44,978 nt of DNA, from NCBI RefSeq assembly GCF_001894885.1, contig NZ_BCXB01000031.1, positions 1-44,978 of the forward strand, given 5' to 3'. A model generated the notes under the pieces. It made no database searches. It was not told the DNA's origin and was given only the letters and a program-made list of their open reading frames with translations. Origin of the DNA: Rhodococcus marinonascens NBRC 14363. GTDB lineage: Bacteria > Actinomycetota > Actinomycetes > Mycobacteriales > Mycobacteriaceae. Shown one piece after another: positions 8,169 to 17,351 of the stretch; within the stretch, counting starts at the first letter, position 1, and each line of letters opens with the position of its first letter. The position numbers and the translations under genes were made by a program.

Positions 8169-10459
8169 TTACTCGCGAGATCAAGCACGCGATCGGCAGC
8201 TTCGCCGAAGTGCCGCTGGAGGATCCGCAGTGTCCGCTACCGGCAGGTCCGTCCGCAGAAGAGACGGATGCGCTGATCGCGAACGCTGCGGCGGCGAATC
8301 ACTACACACCCGAAGACGTGGTGTGGTCGACCCCCGAGGGCATCGACGTCAAACCGGTCTACACCAAGGCCGATCGGGATGCCGTCGAGGCCGAGGGCTA
8401 CCCGGCCGGCAGTTTCCCTGGAGCAGCCCCCTTCCTCCGCGGCCCGTACCCCACCATGTACGTGAACCAGCCGTGGACGATCCGTCAGTACGCGGGTTTC
8501 TCGACGGCCGCCGAGTCCAACGCCTTCTACCGACGCAATCTCGCGGCCGGTCAGAAGGGGCTGTCAGTGGCGTTCGATCTCGCCACACACCGCGGCTACG
8601 ACTCCGATCATCCGCGAGTGCAGGGTGATGTCGGCATGGCCGGGGTGGCGATCGACTCGATCCTCGACATGCGTCAGCTGTTCGATCACATTCCGCTCGA
8701 CAGCGTCAGCGTCTCGATGACGATGAACGGTGCGGTGCTGCCGATCCTCGCGTTGTATGTGGTGGCGGCAGAGGAACAGGGTGTTGCACCCGAACAGTTG
8801 GCCGGAACCATTCAGAACGACATTCTGAAGGAGTTCATGGTCCGCAACACCTACATCTATCCACCGAAGCCGTCGATGCGGATCATTTCGGACATCTTCG
8901 CCTATACCAGCTCGAAGATGCCGAAGTTCAACTCCATCTCGATCTCCGGCTACCACATCCAGGAGGCTGGTGCGACCGCCGACCTCGAACTCGCGTACAC
9001 CCTCGCGGACGGCGTGGAGTACATCCGCGCCGGACTCGACGCCGGAATGGAGATCGACAAGTTCGCACCGCGTTTGTCGTTTTTCTGGGCCGTCGGTATG
9101 AACTTCTTCATGGAGGTTGCGAAGCTGCGGGCGGGTCGCCTGCTGTGGAGCGAGTTGGTCGCGAAGTTCGAACCGAAGTCGGCGAAGTCGTTGTCGCTGC
9201 GTACCCACTCGCAGACGTCGGGGTGGTCGCTGACCGCTCAGGATGTCTACAACAATGTGGCGCGCACCTGCGTCGAGGCGATGGCGGCGACGCAGGGACA
9301 CACCCAGTCGCTGCACACCAATGCCCTCGACGAAGCACTCGCCCTGCCGACGGATTTCTCCGCCCGCATTGCCCGCAACACCCAACTGCTGCTGCAGCAG
9401 GAATCGGGAACGGTGCGGCCGATCGACCCGTGGGGCGGCTCGCACTACGTCGAATGGCTCACCCACCAGTTGGCGAACCGGGCGCGCGCCCACATCGCCG
9501 AGGTCGAAGAGGCCGGCGGTATGGCGCAGGCGATCGGCGAGGGAATCCCGAAACTTCGTATCGAAGAGGCTGCCGCACGCACCCAGGCGCGCATCGACTC
9601 CGGCCGTCAGCCTCTGATCGGCGTCAACAAGTACGTGCCCGACGAAGCGGACCAGATCGAGGTCCTCAAGGTTGAGAACTCCAGGGTCCGTCAGGAGCAG
9701 CTGGACAAGCTCGAGCGGCTGCGCGCCGATCGGGACTCGCGCGCGGTCGACGAGGCGCTCGCCGAACTGAGCCGCGCCGCGGCTGCCACCGCGGGCGGGA
9801 TGGAGAACAATCTGCTGGCCCTCGCCATCGAGGCAGCGCGCGCGAAGGCCACGGTCGGTGAGATCTCCGAGGCGCTCGAGAATGTGTACGGACGTCATCA
9901 GGCCGAAATTCGGACCATCAGTGGTGTGTACCGAGACGAAGCCGGAAAGGTCGCCAACATCAGTAGGGCAACGGAACTCGTCGAGAAGTTTGCGGAGGAG
10001 GAGGGCCGCCGCCCGCGTGTTCTCGTCGCCAAGATGGGGCAGGACGGCCACGATCGCGGGCAGAAGGTGATCGCCACGGCCTTCGCAGACATCGGATTCG
10101 ACGTGGACGTCGGACCGCTGTTCCAGACCCCGGAAGAGGTCGCCACCCAGGCGGCCGACAACGACGTCCACGTGGTCGGGGTGTCGTCGTTGGCCGCGGG
10201 CCATCTCACCCTGGTGCCTGCACTCAGGGAAGCTCTCGCGGCAGTCGGACGTCCCGACATCATGGTCGTGGTCGGTGGTGTCATCCCGCCCGGCGACTTC
10301 GCCGAGCTGTACGAGGCGGGTGCGGCCGCGATCTTCCCGCCCGGAACGGTCATCGCCGATGCGGCGAGCGGTCTGCTCGAGAAGCTGGCTGCGCAACTCG
10401 GCCACGACCTCGACGCTTCAGACCTCGACGCTTCAGAGCACAGCGGTCAACCGGAATAG
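8165..10459 (+). CDS. mutB: Methylmalonyl-CoA mutase large (beta) catalytic subunit
   Basis: A 764-residue protein with the full mutase barrel ([59 protein letters not shown]) and a C-terminal cobalamin-binding domain with the axial-ligand motif DGHDRG (D627, H629) and the later GGVIPPGDF loop. It holds adenosylcobalamin and catalyses the radical rearrangement of methylmalonyl-CoA to succinyl-CoA. The GTG start overlaps the mutA stop by four bases, so synthesis of the subunits is coupled. The C-terminal tail carries a perfect in-frame 15-bp tandem duplication (10406-10435), reading LDASDLDAS, outside the conserved fold. Confidence 0.97.
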   Translation: MITREIKHAIGSFAEVPLEDPQCPLPAGPSAEETDALIANAAAANHYTPEDVVWSTPEGIDVKPVYTKADRDAVEAEGYPAGSFPGAAPFLRGPYPTMYVNQPWTIRQYAGFSTAAESNAFYRRNLAAGQKGLSVAFDLATHRGYDSDHPRVQGDVGMAGVAIDSILDMRQLFDHIPLDSVSVSMTMNGAVLPILALYVVAAEEQGVAPEQLAGTIQNDILKEFMVRNTYIYPPKPSMRIISDIFAYTSSKMPKFNSISISGYHIQEAGATADLELAYTLADGVEYIRAGLDAGMEIDKFAPRLSFFWAVGMNFFMEVAKLRAGRLLWSELVAKFEPKSAKSLSLRTHSQTSGWSLTAQDVYNNVARTCVEAMAATQGHTQSLHTNALDEALALPTDFSARIARNTQLLLQQESGTVRPIDPWGGSHYVEWLTHQLANRARAHIAEVEEAGGMAQAIGEGIPKLRIEEAAARTQARIDSGRQPLIGVNKYVPDEADQIEVLKVENSRVRQEQLDKLERLRADRDSRAVDEALAELSRAAAATAGGMENNLLALAIEAARAKATVGEISEALENVYGRHQAEIRTISGVYRDEAGKVANISRATELVEKFAEEEGRRPRVLVAKMGQDGHDRGQKVIATAFADIGFDVDVGPLFQTPEEVATQAADNDVHVVGVSSLAAGHLTLVPALREALAAVGRPDIMVVVGGVIPPGDFAELYEAGAAAIFPPGTVIADAASGLLEKLAAQLGHDLDASDLDASEHSGQPE
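10406..10435 (+). repeat. 15-bp tandem duplication in the mutB tail
   Basis: The unit gacctcgacgcttca occurs twice in direct succession (10406-10420 and 10421-10435). It is in frame and duplicates five residues (DLDAS) close to the C-terminus, probably by replication slippage. No effect on activity is expected. Confidence 0.85.
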
Positions 10460-10460
10460 C

Positions 10461-11465
10461 ATGGGGCGACAGCCGGTCGACATCGACGCCCTCGCCGAGG
10501 CAGTGCGTACCAACCAGCGCGCAGGGTTAGCGAAGGCCATCACCCTGATCGAGTCCACCCGGACCGATCACCGGGCAGCGGCGCAGCAGTTACTGCTCGA
10601 GTTGCTGCCGGAATCAGGGAAGGCGCACCGGGTCGGCATCACCGGTGTTCCCGGAGTCGGGAAGTCGACGTTCATCGATGCGCTGGGGATGTATCTGATC
10701 GGCCAGGGCCACCGGGTGGCGGTGCTCGCCGTCGATCCGTCGTCAACCCGCACCGGTGGGTCGATTCTGGGCGACAAGACGCGGATGGCACGTCTAGCTC
10801 TCGAGAAGGACGCCTACATTCGGCCGTCACCGACGTCGGGGACCCTCGGTGGTGTCGCGAAGGCCACACGCGAGACGATCGTGCTGCTCGAGGCCGCCGG
10901 GTTCGACGTCATACTCGTCGAGACGGTGGGCGTCGGGCAGTCCGAGGTGACGGTCGCGAACATGGTGGACTGCTTCTGCTTCCTCACACTCGCGCGAACC
11001 GGCGACCAGTTGCAGGGCATCAAGAAGGGTGTCCTCGAACTCGCCGACCTCGTCGCCGTCAACAAGGCGGACGGCAAGCACGAGCGGGAAGCGAGGGGCG
11101 CCGCCCGTGAACTGGCGGGGGCACTGCGACTGATCCATCCGCACGACGCACTCTGGAAACCGCCCGTCATCACGATGAGTGGTCTGGAAGGAATCGGTCT
11201 CGAGGAATTCTGGAGCATCGTATGCAAGCATCGTGAAGTACTCGGTGCCGCAGGGCAGTTCGAGGAGACCCGTCGACGCCAGCAAGTCGACTGGACCTGG
11301 ACCATGGTCAACGACCAACTGCTGCGGCGGCTCGCGTCCAACGACCGCGTCAACGCCATTCGGGACGAGGTCGAGCAGCAGGTGCGGGAGGGCTCGCTGA
11401 CGGCGGCGCTTGCCGCAGCCGCGATCCTCGAGGCCTTCGACGGCACGGACGATGTCACCGGCTGA
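10461..11465 (+). CDS. meaB: MeaB-type G3E GTPase, methylmalonyl-CoA mutase chaperone
   Basis: A 334-residue GTPase: Walker A GVPGVGKST (about 62-70), VDPSSTRTGGSILGDKTRM (switch and base-specific region), ETVGVGQSE (Walker B/switch II) and the guanine motif NKAD. This is the MeaB/ArgK family, which gates adenosylcobalamin loading into the mutase and protects the enzyme from inactivation. ATG 10461 is one base after the mutB stop, so it is the third gene of the operon; no separate promoter is needed. Length and motif order are standard for the family. The label ArgK/LAO transporter ATPase used in older annotations is not supported by this context. Confidence 0.95.
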   Translation: MGRQPVDIDALAEAVRTNQRAGLAKAITLIESTRTDHRAAAQQLLLELLPESGKAHRVGITGVPGVGKSTFIDALGMYLIGQGHRVAVLAVDPSSTRTGGSILGDKTRMARLALEKDAYIRPSPTSGTLGGVAKATRETIVLLEAAGFDVILVETVGVGQSEVTVANMVDCFCFLTLARTGDQLQGIKKGVLELADLVAVNKADGKHEREARGAARELAGALRLIHPHDALWKPPVITMSGLEGIGLEEFWSIVCKHREVLGAAGQFEETRRRQQVDWTWTMVNDQLLRRLASNDRVNAIRDEVEQQVREGSLTAALAAAAILEAFDGTDDVTG

Positions 11466-11521
11466 GCTGGAAAATGGTCAACGGGTGATAGATGCCGCCC
11501 CCCGAATGCGAAACTGGCACC

Positions 11522-12046
11522 GTGACGTACGCGGAATGGGAATATCTCGCGACCTGGCGGTTCCCGGCTGAATACGACCGGTCCGAGACATCGTCCGATC
11601 CGATCGCCAATGCGCCCCAGGGTGTGGTCGAAGGGTGTCGTGCGGTGGGCCTTGATCTTCGGTGTCGCCGACACGGCCGCGATCTCGACATCGCGTCACT
11701 CTGGTGGACGGTGTCACTGCTCGAGTCCGGGGCTTGCCATATCGGCCTGGAACAGGTGCTTCGACCGCGCCGAAGGGCTCGTGGTGTCTCCGCGGCGCCG
11801 GAGTTCAGCGGCGTGGGCTTCAGCGGTCTACACACGGGTTATACGGCAGCGATGAATGCCGTCCTGATCGCAGAGCACGTCCAGGACGATCTGGCGGGAT
11901 ACGAATTCATTCAGTGGCCGGTCGAGGGGAGCCGTCTGCTGATGCCGGAAGTGCGGGATGGGCAAGCTCTCTGGTTCGACCCCGGGTCCGGACTCGTAGT
12001 TTCTCGAATCGGAGAGCTCTGCTCGCCGTCGCTTCCGGTCAGGTGA
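11522..12046 (+). CDS. Hypothetical protein
   Basis: An open frame of about 174 residues from GTG 11522 (VTYAEWEYLATWRFPAEY), or 184 from ATG 11492. The composition is that of a soluble globular protein (several tryptophans, acidic patches, FIQWPVEGSRLLMPEV, ALWFDPGSGLVVSRIGEL), with a fairly high share of G or C at third codon positions, so it is probably real. The middle (about 80-110) is arginine-rich and less convincing. I recognise no family, motif or membrane segment. It follows meaB on the same strand after 56 bp and is convergent with the nucleoside hydrolase gene. Confidence 0.5.
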   Translation: MTYAEWEYLATWRFPAEYDRSETSSDPIANAPQGVVEGCRAVGLDLRCRRHGRDLDIASLWWTVSLLESGACHIGLEQVLRPRRRARGVSAAPEFSGVGFSGLHTGYTAAMNAVLIAEHVQDDLAGYEFIQWPVEGSRLLMPEVRDGQALWFDPGSGLVVSRIGELCSPSLPVR

Positions 12047-12082
12047 CTGCGTCCCTCCGGGACACACACGGCGGTGCCAAGT

Positions 12083-13114
12083 TCAGCCGACCGATTTCGC
12101 GAAGCGCCCGACCCTGTCGATGAGATCGTCGAAGAAGACGACCGGGTCGGTGCTCACCGCGATGTCGACGTTGGGGTCGCGGTTCCAGTGACCCACCCAG
12201 TCCGCGACGGTGGTGCCCCGAGTGAGTCGGCCGTGCAGTTCGACGTCGACGGTGGCCGGGCGGGTCCGGGCCAAACCCGGGTTCAGCGCCACTGCCGCGG
12301 CGAACGGGTCGTGCATGTGCGCGAGGAAACCTTGATCGTGGGTGCGGTGGAAGTCCATGTAGAAGCGGATCGCATCGGACATGTGCCGGATCACCTGGTT
12401 GCTCGCGGTCGAACGGACCTCCGGCCCGTCGTCTGGGGAGATGATCTCGGCGGGAGTACTTCCCGCCTCCCGCGCCAGTCGCCGGACGTGGTGCGGCTTC
12501 ATCTCGATCGTCTCGGTGACGTCCAGTCCGCACAGGACGGGTCGCCGGCCTTCCGGAAGTCCGGAGAACGCGTCGAATACCTCCTTGGCCGCCTCCGGAT
12601 CCACCGACACGTTCCATTCCGCGGTGGGGGTGGTGTTGCCCGGGTGGTTGAACGCCCCGCCCATCACGACCAGTCGTCGCAAAAGTCTAGGCAGTTCGGG
12701 CTCTTCGCGGATCGCGAGTGCCAGGTTCGTCAGCGGACCGGTCACCAGTCCGGTGATTTCACCGGGGCGGGCACGGACGAGTTCGGCCCACATCGTGGCG
12801 GCGTTCCGACCCGACAGCACCCGCCCGGCATCGGGGAGGACGGCGTATCCGACGCCCTGCGGGCCGTGAGTGTCCTCGGTGGTGCGTAGCGGTGCGACGA
12901 GTGGGGCGTGTGCGCCGAGCGCCACCTCAATGTCGGGTGCGTCGCACACGCCCAGCCAGTTCAGGTTGTTCGCCGCAACCTGTGCGGAGGGCACGTTCCC
13001 CGAGGTACTCGCGATCCCGACGATCTCCGCCTCGGGACTGGCCAGCAAGTACAGCAGCGCGAGGGAATCGTCGATGCCGGTATCGACGTCGACGATCAGT
13101 CGCCGCGTACTCAT
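12083..13114 (-). CDS. Inosine-uridine-preferring nucleoside hydrolase
   Basis: A 343-residue protein with the calcium-binding signature LIVDVDTGIDD (residues 6-16, clustered aspartates), the nucleoside-hydrolase blocks GLVTGPLTNLALA, VVMGGAF...AEWNVSVDPEAA, and the late HDPFAAAVAL. These enzymes cleave the N-glycosidic bond of nucleosides to free base and ribose for salvage. ATG 13114 matches the family N-terminus; the long in-frame extension to 13294 is arginine-rich and not conserved. An N-terminal segment of a paralogous gene is found in the decayed region at 15453-15657, so the genome once had, or has elsewhere, a second copy. It is divergent from the short-chain dehydrogenase over about 200 bp with no clear regulatory site. 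Confidence 0.92.
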   Translation of the reverse strand: MSTRRLIVDVDTGIDDSLALLYLLASPEAEIVGIASTSGNVPSAQVAANNLNWLGVCDAPDIEVALGAHAPLVAPLRTTEDTHGPQGVGYAVLPDAGRVLSGRNAATMWAELVRARPGEITGLVTGPLTNLALAIREEPELPRLLRRLVVMGGAFNHPGNTTPTAEWNVSVDPEAAKEVFDAFSGLPEGRRPVLCGLDVTETIEMKPHHVRRLAREAGSTPAEIISPDDGPEVRSTASNQVIRHMSDAIRFYMDFHRTHDQGFLAHMHDPFAAAVALNPGLARTRPATVDVELHGRLTRGTTVADWVGHWNRDPNVDIAVSTDPVVFFDDLIDRVGRFAKSVG

Positions 13115-13317
13115 CCGATCCTCACGGAGAAGCGCTGGCGGATGGGGAAGCCGTATATCGTCACAGGGCCATTGTCCACGGGCCATTGCCTGCCAGGGGA
13201 CCGCGCCGCTCGGTCGCGGAAATGAGGGCTCGGCGCAGTACCGGTCCGCCGCTGGTACAGCAGCAATTCCTGAACGTATGGACGCCGGCAGCACCCCTCC
13301 TTCCGTAGGCTGTGAAC

Positions 13318-14199
13318 ATGACCAAATGGGCGGCGGGGGACATCATCGATCAGCAGGGCCGGACTTTTGTCGTGACGGGCGCGAACAGTGGCCTCGGAGC
13401 GGAAGCGACCAAGGCTTTGGTGAGAGCTGGCGCGAACGTGATCCTGGCGTGCCGGAATGTCGAGAAGGGGCGCGCGGTCGCGGAGCCGCTCGGAGAGCGC
13501 GCCGAGGTACGGCGCCTCGATCTCGCGGATCTGGCGTCGATCCGTGAGTTCTCCGAGTCGATCGATTCGATCGACGTGCTGGTGAACAACGCAGGAGTCA
13601 TGGCAGTGCCGCTGCGCCGCACCGTCGACGGGTTCGAGATGCAGATCGGCACAAATCATCTGGGCCACTTCGCGCTGACGGCTCTACTCCTCGGCAAGGT
13701 CCGAGACAGGGTCGTAACGATGTCGAGCATTATGCACAGGATCGGCACGATCGATCTCGACGATCTCAATTGGAAACATCGCCGGTACAGGCGTTGGTCC
13801 GCGTACGGGCAGTCGAAACTGGCCAACCTGTTGTTCACATTCGAGTTGCAGCGGCGGCTCGCGGCCTCGGGTTCGAAGGTGAAGGCACTCGCATCGCACC
13901 CGGGATACGCGGCGACCAACCTGCAGTCCAACACAGGGACGATCCAGGGTCGGATCCTGTCCCTGGCCAACCCGGTCATAGCGCAGTCCGCAAGAATGGG
14001 TGCGCTGCCGATGCTGTACGCGGCTACAGTTCCGGATGCGATCGGCGGCAGCTACCTCGGCCCGTCGTGGATGTTCCAGACCCGCGGATACCCGAAAGTG
14101 GTGGGATCGAAACGGAAGGCCCACGACGAAACGGTTGCGCGACAACTGTGGTCGTTGTCGGAGCAGCTCACTGGTGTCAACTACAACTTCGGAGGATGA
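13318..14199 (+). CDS. Short-chain dehydrogenase/reductase
   Basis: A 293-residue classical SDR: cofactor motif TGANSGLG (residues 20-27) preceded by a beta strand, LDLADLAS, the NNAG motif, TNHLGHFALT, MSS, and the catalytic YGQSK (Y163, K167). The overall layout resembles retinol-dehydrogenase/WWOX-like SDRs, which use NADP(H); the substrate is unknown. ATG 13318 is preceded by TAGGCT ending six bases before it, which suggests a -10 element and a leaderless transcript; GTG 13312 is the alternative. The next gene starts six bases after the stop, so the two form an operon. Confidence 0.88.
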   Translation: MTKWAAGDIIDQQGRTFVVTGANSGLGAEATKALVRAGANVILACRNVEKGRAVAEPLGERAEVRRLDLADLASIREFSESIDSIDVLVNNAGVMAVPLRRTVDGFEMQIGTNHLGHFALTALLLGKVRDRVVTMSSIMHRIGTIDLDDLNWKHRRYRRWSAYGQSKLANLLFTFELQRRLAASGSKVKALASHPGYAATNLQSNTGTIQGRILSLANPVIAQSARMGALPMLYAATVPDAIGGSYLGPSWMFQTRGYPKVVGSKRKAHDETVARQLWSLSEQLTGVNYNFGG

Positions 14200-14204
14200 C
14201 CTCG

Positions 14205-14744
14205 ATGGCGATTGAGCGACTCAACCATGCCGTCCTGTACGTGTCCGACCTGCAGCGCAGCCTGGCGTTCTACCGGGATGTGCTCAGGTTCGCGGAGCTA
14301 CCGGGCGGATTTCCCGGTGGGGTGTTCCTGCAGGCGCCGGACTCGGCGAACGACCACGATCTGGGTTTGTTCCAGAGCCCGAATCCGACCAGCCAGCTGA
14401 CGACGGGCAACGTCGGTCTCTACCATCTGGCGTGGGAGATCGACACGCTCGCGGGCCTGGCCGAGATGCAGGACCGCCTGCTAACCGCAGGTGCGCTGAC
14501 CGGGGCGAGCAACCACTCCTCCACCAAGGCGGTGTACGGGCGCGACCCGGACGCGATCGAGTTCGAGGTGTGCTGGCTGGTGCCCGACGAACTCGTGATC
14601 GACGAACTGGTTCCCGCGCAATCGCCCACGCGTCCGCTGGACATCGACGCGGAGATCGCCCGGTACGGTGCCGACACTCGAGGGGGACCGCGCAGCGACC
14701 GTCATCTGTGGGAGCGGGTACGCGCGGCGCACGCTCGCAGTTGA
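14205..14744 (+). CDS. VOC-family (glyoxalase/extradiol dioxygenase-like) protein
   Basis: A 179-residue protein beginning MAIERLNHAVLYVSDLQRSLAFYRDVL, the typical first VOC module, then GLYHLAWEIDTLAGLAEM and YGRDPDAIEFEV, giving histidine and glutamate metal ligands in the usual positions of the paired beta-alpha-beta-beta-beta fold. VOC proteins bind a divalent metal and act as dioxygenases, glyoxalases or epimerases; the last 50 residues (LDIDAEIARYGADTRGG) resemble the tail of catechol-2,3-dioxygenase-like members. GGAGG at 14191-14195 sits 9 bases before ATG 14205, which sets this start over the ATG at 14196. Co-transcribed with the SDR, so a small oxidative pathway is possible. Confidence 0.85.
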   Translation: MAIERLNHAVLYVSDLQRSLAFYRDVLRFAELPGGFPGGVFLQAPDSANDHDLGLFQSPNPTSQLTTGNVGLYHLAWEIDTLAGLAEMQDRLLTAGALTGASNHSSTKAVYGRDPDAIEFEVCWLVPDELVIDELVPAQSPTRPLDIDAEIARYGADTRGGPRSDRHLWERVRAAHARS

Positions 14745-14816
14745 CCTACGCTACGACGCCGGACCAGTGTCCTGGAAGGACTGACATACCAGTTGCGCCG
14801 TCACCGAGCCACACGC

Positions 14817-15242
14817 TCACTCCCAGGCGGGTCGGTTTTCGCCCCACCGCCGGGCAGGGAACGGGTAGTCGGCGTACTCACCGAGGGCGGGACGGGCGCT
14901 GAGCAGGTCGCCGTGCTCGACGAGGCAGGAAGCGCCGGGCACCGCCGCGGCAGCGGGCGTGTCGATGCGGTCCTCGGCACCGAGCAGACAGGCGCCGGTT
15001 CGAGCGAGAGACGCCTCGACGGTGCGGGCCCGGCCGTCGCGCCGTGCGGCGGTGAGTGCGTCGATGATTCCGGCGGCGAGCAGGTACCCGGTGGCGTGGT
15101 CGAGGGCCCGGCCGCGAGAGCGAACACCGGCAGACGCGCCCGCGAGGTAGTCCCCGGGATCCCCGCAGCCGATCCGGTCAGGGTCGGATGTGAAACCCGT
15201 CCCACGGTCGTAGTCGCGCAGCACCCGCCCGAACACACTCAT
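14817..15242 (-). pseudogene. Fragment of a CaiB/BaiF-type CoA-transferase
   Basis: A 141-residue open frame whose centre (GCGDPGDYLAGASAGV, ALDHATGYLLAAGIIDAL, GRARTVEASLARTGA) is recognisable as the inner part of a class III CoA-transferase. The family is about 380-450 residues and begins with a Rossmann-like domain that is absent here; the upstream sequence belongs to a different decayed gene. It has no evident ribosome binding site. I read it as a remnant of a gene that lost its 5' part, the first of three neighbouring fragments. Confidence 0.72.
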
Positions 15243-15281
15243 CGGAACCCCGCTTCGTCTCGGTCCATCGTCGACCCGAGA

Positions 15282-15657
15282 TTACCGGTGAGACAAAAGA
15301 CTCCGGCACCGTTCCATCAGGGCGGTGCGCAGCGGCGCGGCCCGCTCGGCGAGCTGTATCTGCCGGCGTACGTACTCGGCACGGCCAGTCGGCGTCTCGA
15401 TCGGTACCGGCGAGTACCCGGACTCGGACAGGTCGTACGGGCTGGCCTGCATTGCGCCGAGCGCCACCTCGATGTCAGGGGCCCGGCACACGCCCAGCCA
15501 GTTCAGATTGTTCGCCGCCACTTGTTCGGCGGGCACATTCCCCGCGGTGCCCGGCGATTCCCGCGATCTCGGCGTCGGGGCTGGCCAGCAGGTACAGCAG
15601 TGCCAGCGAGTCGTCGATGCCGGTGTCGACGTCCACGATCAGCCGGTGCGTACTCAT
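15282..15657 (-). pseudogene. Chimera: nucleoside-hydrolase N-terminus fused to glycosylase-like C-terminus, frameshifted
   Basis: From ATG 15657 the first 68 or so codons (MSTHRLIVDVDTGIDDSLAL, then after a frame change VAANNLNWLGVCRAPDIEVALGA) match the start of the nucleoside hydrolase at 12083-13114. From about 15452 to the stop at 15282 the frame matches the last 55 residues of the gene at 17352-18212 (ASPYDL..YGY.P..IETP.GRAEYV). A one-base insertion near 15545-15560 breaks the nucleoside-hydrolase part relative to the intact copy. The join falls exactly between ALGA and MQASPYD. It is therefore a deletion or recombination product of two gene families and cannot make either enzyme. Confidence 0.82.
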
Positions 15658-15699
15658 CCGATCACCACCGATGGGCGGTGGTGGACGGGGAAGTTGACG

Positions 15700-15893
15700 G
15701 ACCGGGCGACGAGCAGGTCCTCCGGATTTCAGCGGGTGGCGTCGCCGAGGAACGACGGGTCCGAACTGCCCGGCAGGCCCGGTTTCCCGGCCGCGGAGAT
15801 CACATGGCCCCGGGCGCAACCGTACGTGCCGTTCGTCCCCGGACCGCGGTTGCCGGTCCAGGTGACCGTCAGGGTGTAGTCGTGAGTCGTCAC
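15700..15893 (-). pseudogene. Truncated OsmC-like gene with nonsense codon
   Basis: From GTG 15893 the frame reads VTTHDYTLTVTWTGNRGPGT, then SAAGKPGLPGSSDPSFLGDATR and a stop at 15729. In OsmC-family proteins the next words are a tryptophan followed by NPEDLLVA, and here the codons after the TGA still read NPEDLLVA, so the stop is most simply a TGG-to-TGA change. About nine codons later the match ends and the upstream sequence of the nucleoside-hydrolase chimera begins. OsmC proteins reduce organic hydroperoxides with two cysteines, and both would lie in the missing part. Clearly a remnant. Confidence 0.75.
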
Positions 15894-15959
15894 ACGACCA
15901 TATTGTCCGAGGGAGGACAGTCGCCGCCGAACAGCAGGTACAGCGACGGTAGGTCCGTG

Positions 15960-15979
15960 CCTCCGCCCCGGGGCGGAGG
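15960..15979. terminator. 20-bp perfect palindrome after the pentapeptide gene
   Basis: CCTCCGCCCCGGGGCGGAGG is a perfect GC-rich palindrome 64 bp past the stop of the pentapeptide-repeat gene on its strand. Its position suggests a terminator. It has no T-run, and the perfect centre means the hairpin must open a few central pairs to form a loop. Confidence 0.45.
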
Positions 15980-16042
15980 AACAACGACAGGACCCGTCCT
16001 GCATCGCCCCGCCCCGGTACCTGCAGTTGTCAGCCCATCCGA

Positions 16043-16888
16043 TCACTGACCGCGCCAATGCGGAGGAACCAAAATCCTCTGAGGCACACGCGTATCGGCA
16101 CTGCCACGGGCAGCGTTGATCTGAGACTGAGTTACGTACAACGCCTCCGAAAGGTCTGCACCGTCCACCCTGGCATCACGAAGATCCGCTCCGAGCAGAT
16201 CCACCGCGGTCAGATCGCTCCTCCGCAGATCCGCGGCTATCAGGTAGGCCCCCCGTAGGTCAGCCCCGCAGAGACTGCGCGAGCGCAAATTCTGTCCGAT
16301 GAGGTCCGCGCCGGGTTTCAGGTTCCGGTCCAGATGGCCGCCGCTGGCACCGTAGGACGCCCTCAGTTCCTCGCTGATATCCATCAGGGTTCGTCGTACG
16401 GCGGAGTGTAGGGCGCCCGTATCCGCGGAGAGCAGTGCGTCCAAGTTGCCGCCGGTCAGTGCGTAAATGGCGGATGTGAGCTTCCGCGCTTCGTCCGCGG
16501 CGTCCGGGTCGAAAGTGCGTGTCCGTGCCTCGGCCAAGTACCAGAGCATCTCGTGCAACTGCCTCATGATCTTGAACGCCGAAAACATCTCCCGCTGGGT
16601 CTCCGGGCGCTCGGACCAGCTGACGCCGGAGAAGACCCGCTGAGATACGGCCTGACCTGCACCAAAACAGTCGAAGACCGTGCAGCCCCGGAAGCCCCGG
16701 GCACGCAGTCCTTCATGGATTCCGCAGGAGAAGTCCGTTTCGAGGTTCCGGCACGCTGAACCGGCCGGCTTGTCGATGGCGAAATCTTCCGAGCGAGAAA
16801 AGCCGAAGGCAGTGCAGCACAGCGCAAAACAGCTACCGCAGTCGGGGCGTAAAGCGTCCAGGTCGGACGCTGCGCGCGTGGCGGTCAT
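16043..16888 (-). CDS. Cysteine-rich pentapeptide-repeat protein
   Basis: A 281-residue protein. The N-terminus (about 10-85) is cysteine-rich: RPDCGSCFALCCTAF, then ETDFSCGIHEGLRARGF, RGCTVFDCFGAGQ, a spacing that could bind a metal or cluster. A helical middle follows. The C-terminal part (about 195-260) has repeated A(D/N)LxG-type pentapeptides (GADLRGAYLIAADLRRSDLTAVDLLGADL), which fold into a right-handed quadrilateral helix. Some such folds mimic DNA and protect gyrase; that role is not shown here. The start MTATRAASDL at 16888 is chosen because the in-frame upstream 86 codons look non-coding. Function unknown. Confidence 0.8.
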   Translation of the reverse strand: MTATRAASDLDALRPDCGSCFALCCTAFGFSRSEDFAIDKPAGSACRNLETDFSCGIHEGLRARGFRGCTVFDCFGAGQAVSQRVFSGVSWSERPETQREMFSAFKIMRQLHEMLWYLAEARTRTFDPDAADEARKLTSAIYALTGGNLDALLSADTGALHSAVRRTLMDISEELRASYGASGGHLDRNLKPGADLIGQNLRSRSLCGADLRGAYLIAADLRRSDLTAVDLLGADLRDARVDGADLSEALYVTQSQINAARGSADTRVPQRILVPPHWRGQ

Positions 16889-17351
16889 TGCCCGAGCGTC
16901 CGGCTCGTCAGCTTGACGGGGAAGCGGATGCCGCGTCCCCGCGATATTGGTTGGCTGCGGCGCAGATGTGGATGTCGATTCGATGGTCAAGTGTGCTCCC
17001 CGTGATGATTTCAGTGATGGCCAGAGGAGGGAACCCGTCATTGGGTTCCCTGTCGAGGCACACGAAATCACCACCCCGCGCAGGAGTGACGCATGGTCAT
17101 CGCGGAAGGGCTGGGTCACAAAGCAAAGATGTTTATCACTGCGCACAAACTACCATCCGGAGATGCGTCCTCGTTCAGCGCCACGACGACAAAAGACCGT
17201 GGGGCGGGGCAACAGGACGGGCGCCGGTCAGCGAACCCTCATGCCCTCCGAGCGCATTCAGATCCGCGTCCCGCTTCCGCACTTCCGGCGGACCTCAATA
17301 GTTCGGGCGGCAAAACGATCTCGGAACAGTTGCGGCCGTATATCGCCGCAC
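16889..17351. other. Intergenic interval with one strong hairpin
   Basis: About 460 bp between the pentapeptide gene and the glycosylase-like gene, both on the minus strand. Several open frames cross it on both strands, but they lack good start signals and are low-complexity. The only clear structure is the perfect inverted repeat at 17029-17050. The base composition is more AT-rich around 17090-17170 than in the flanks, which suits a promoter region, but no element is distinct. Confidence 0.4.
17029..17050. repeat. Perfect 8-bp inverted repeat
   Basis: GGGAACCC (17029-17036) and GGGTTCCC (17043-17050) pair exactly around gtcatt. It lies 140 bp upstream of the pentapeptide gene and 300 bp downstream of the glycosylase-like gene. 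It could be an operator for the former or a terminator for the latter; the distance favours an operator. Confidence 0.45.

Noticed and set aside
8564-10405. A 613-codon minus-strand frame across mutB
   Set aside because: It is the common antisense shadow of a high-GC gene; mutB is certain and the frame has no recognisable domain.
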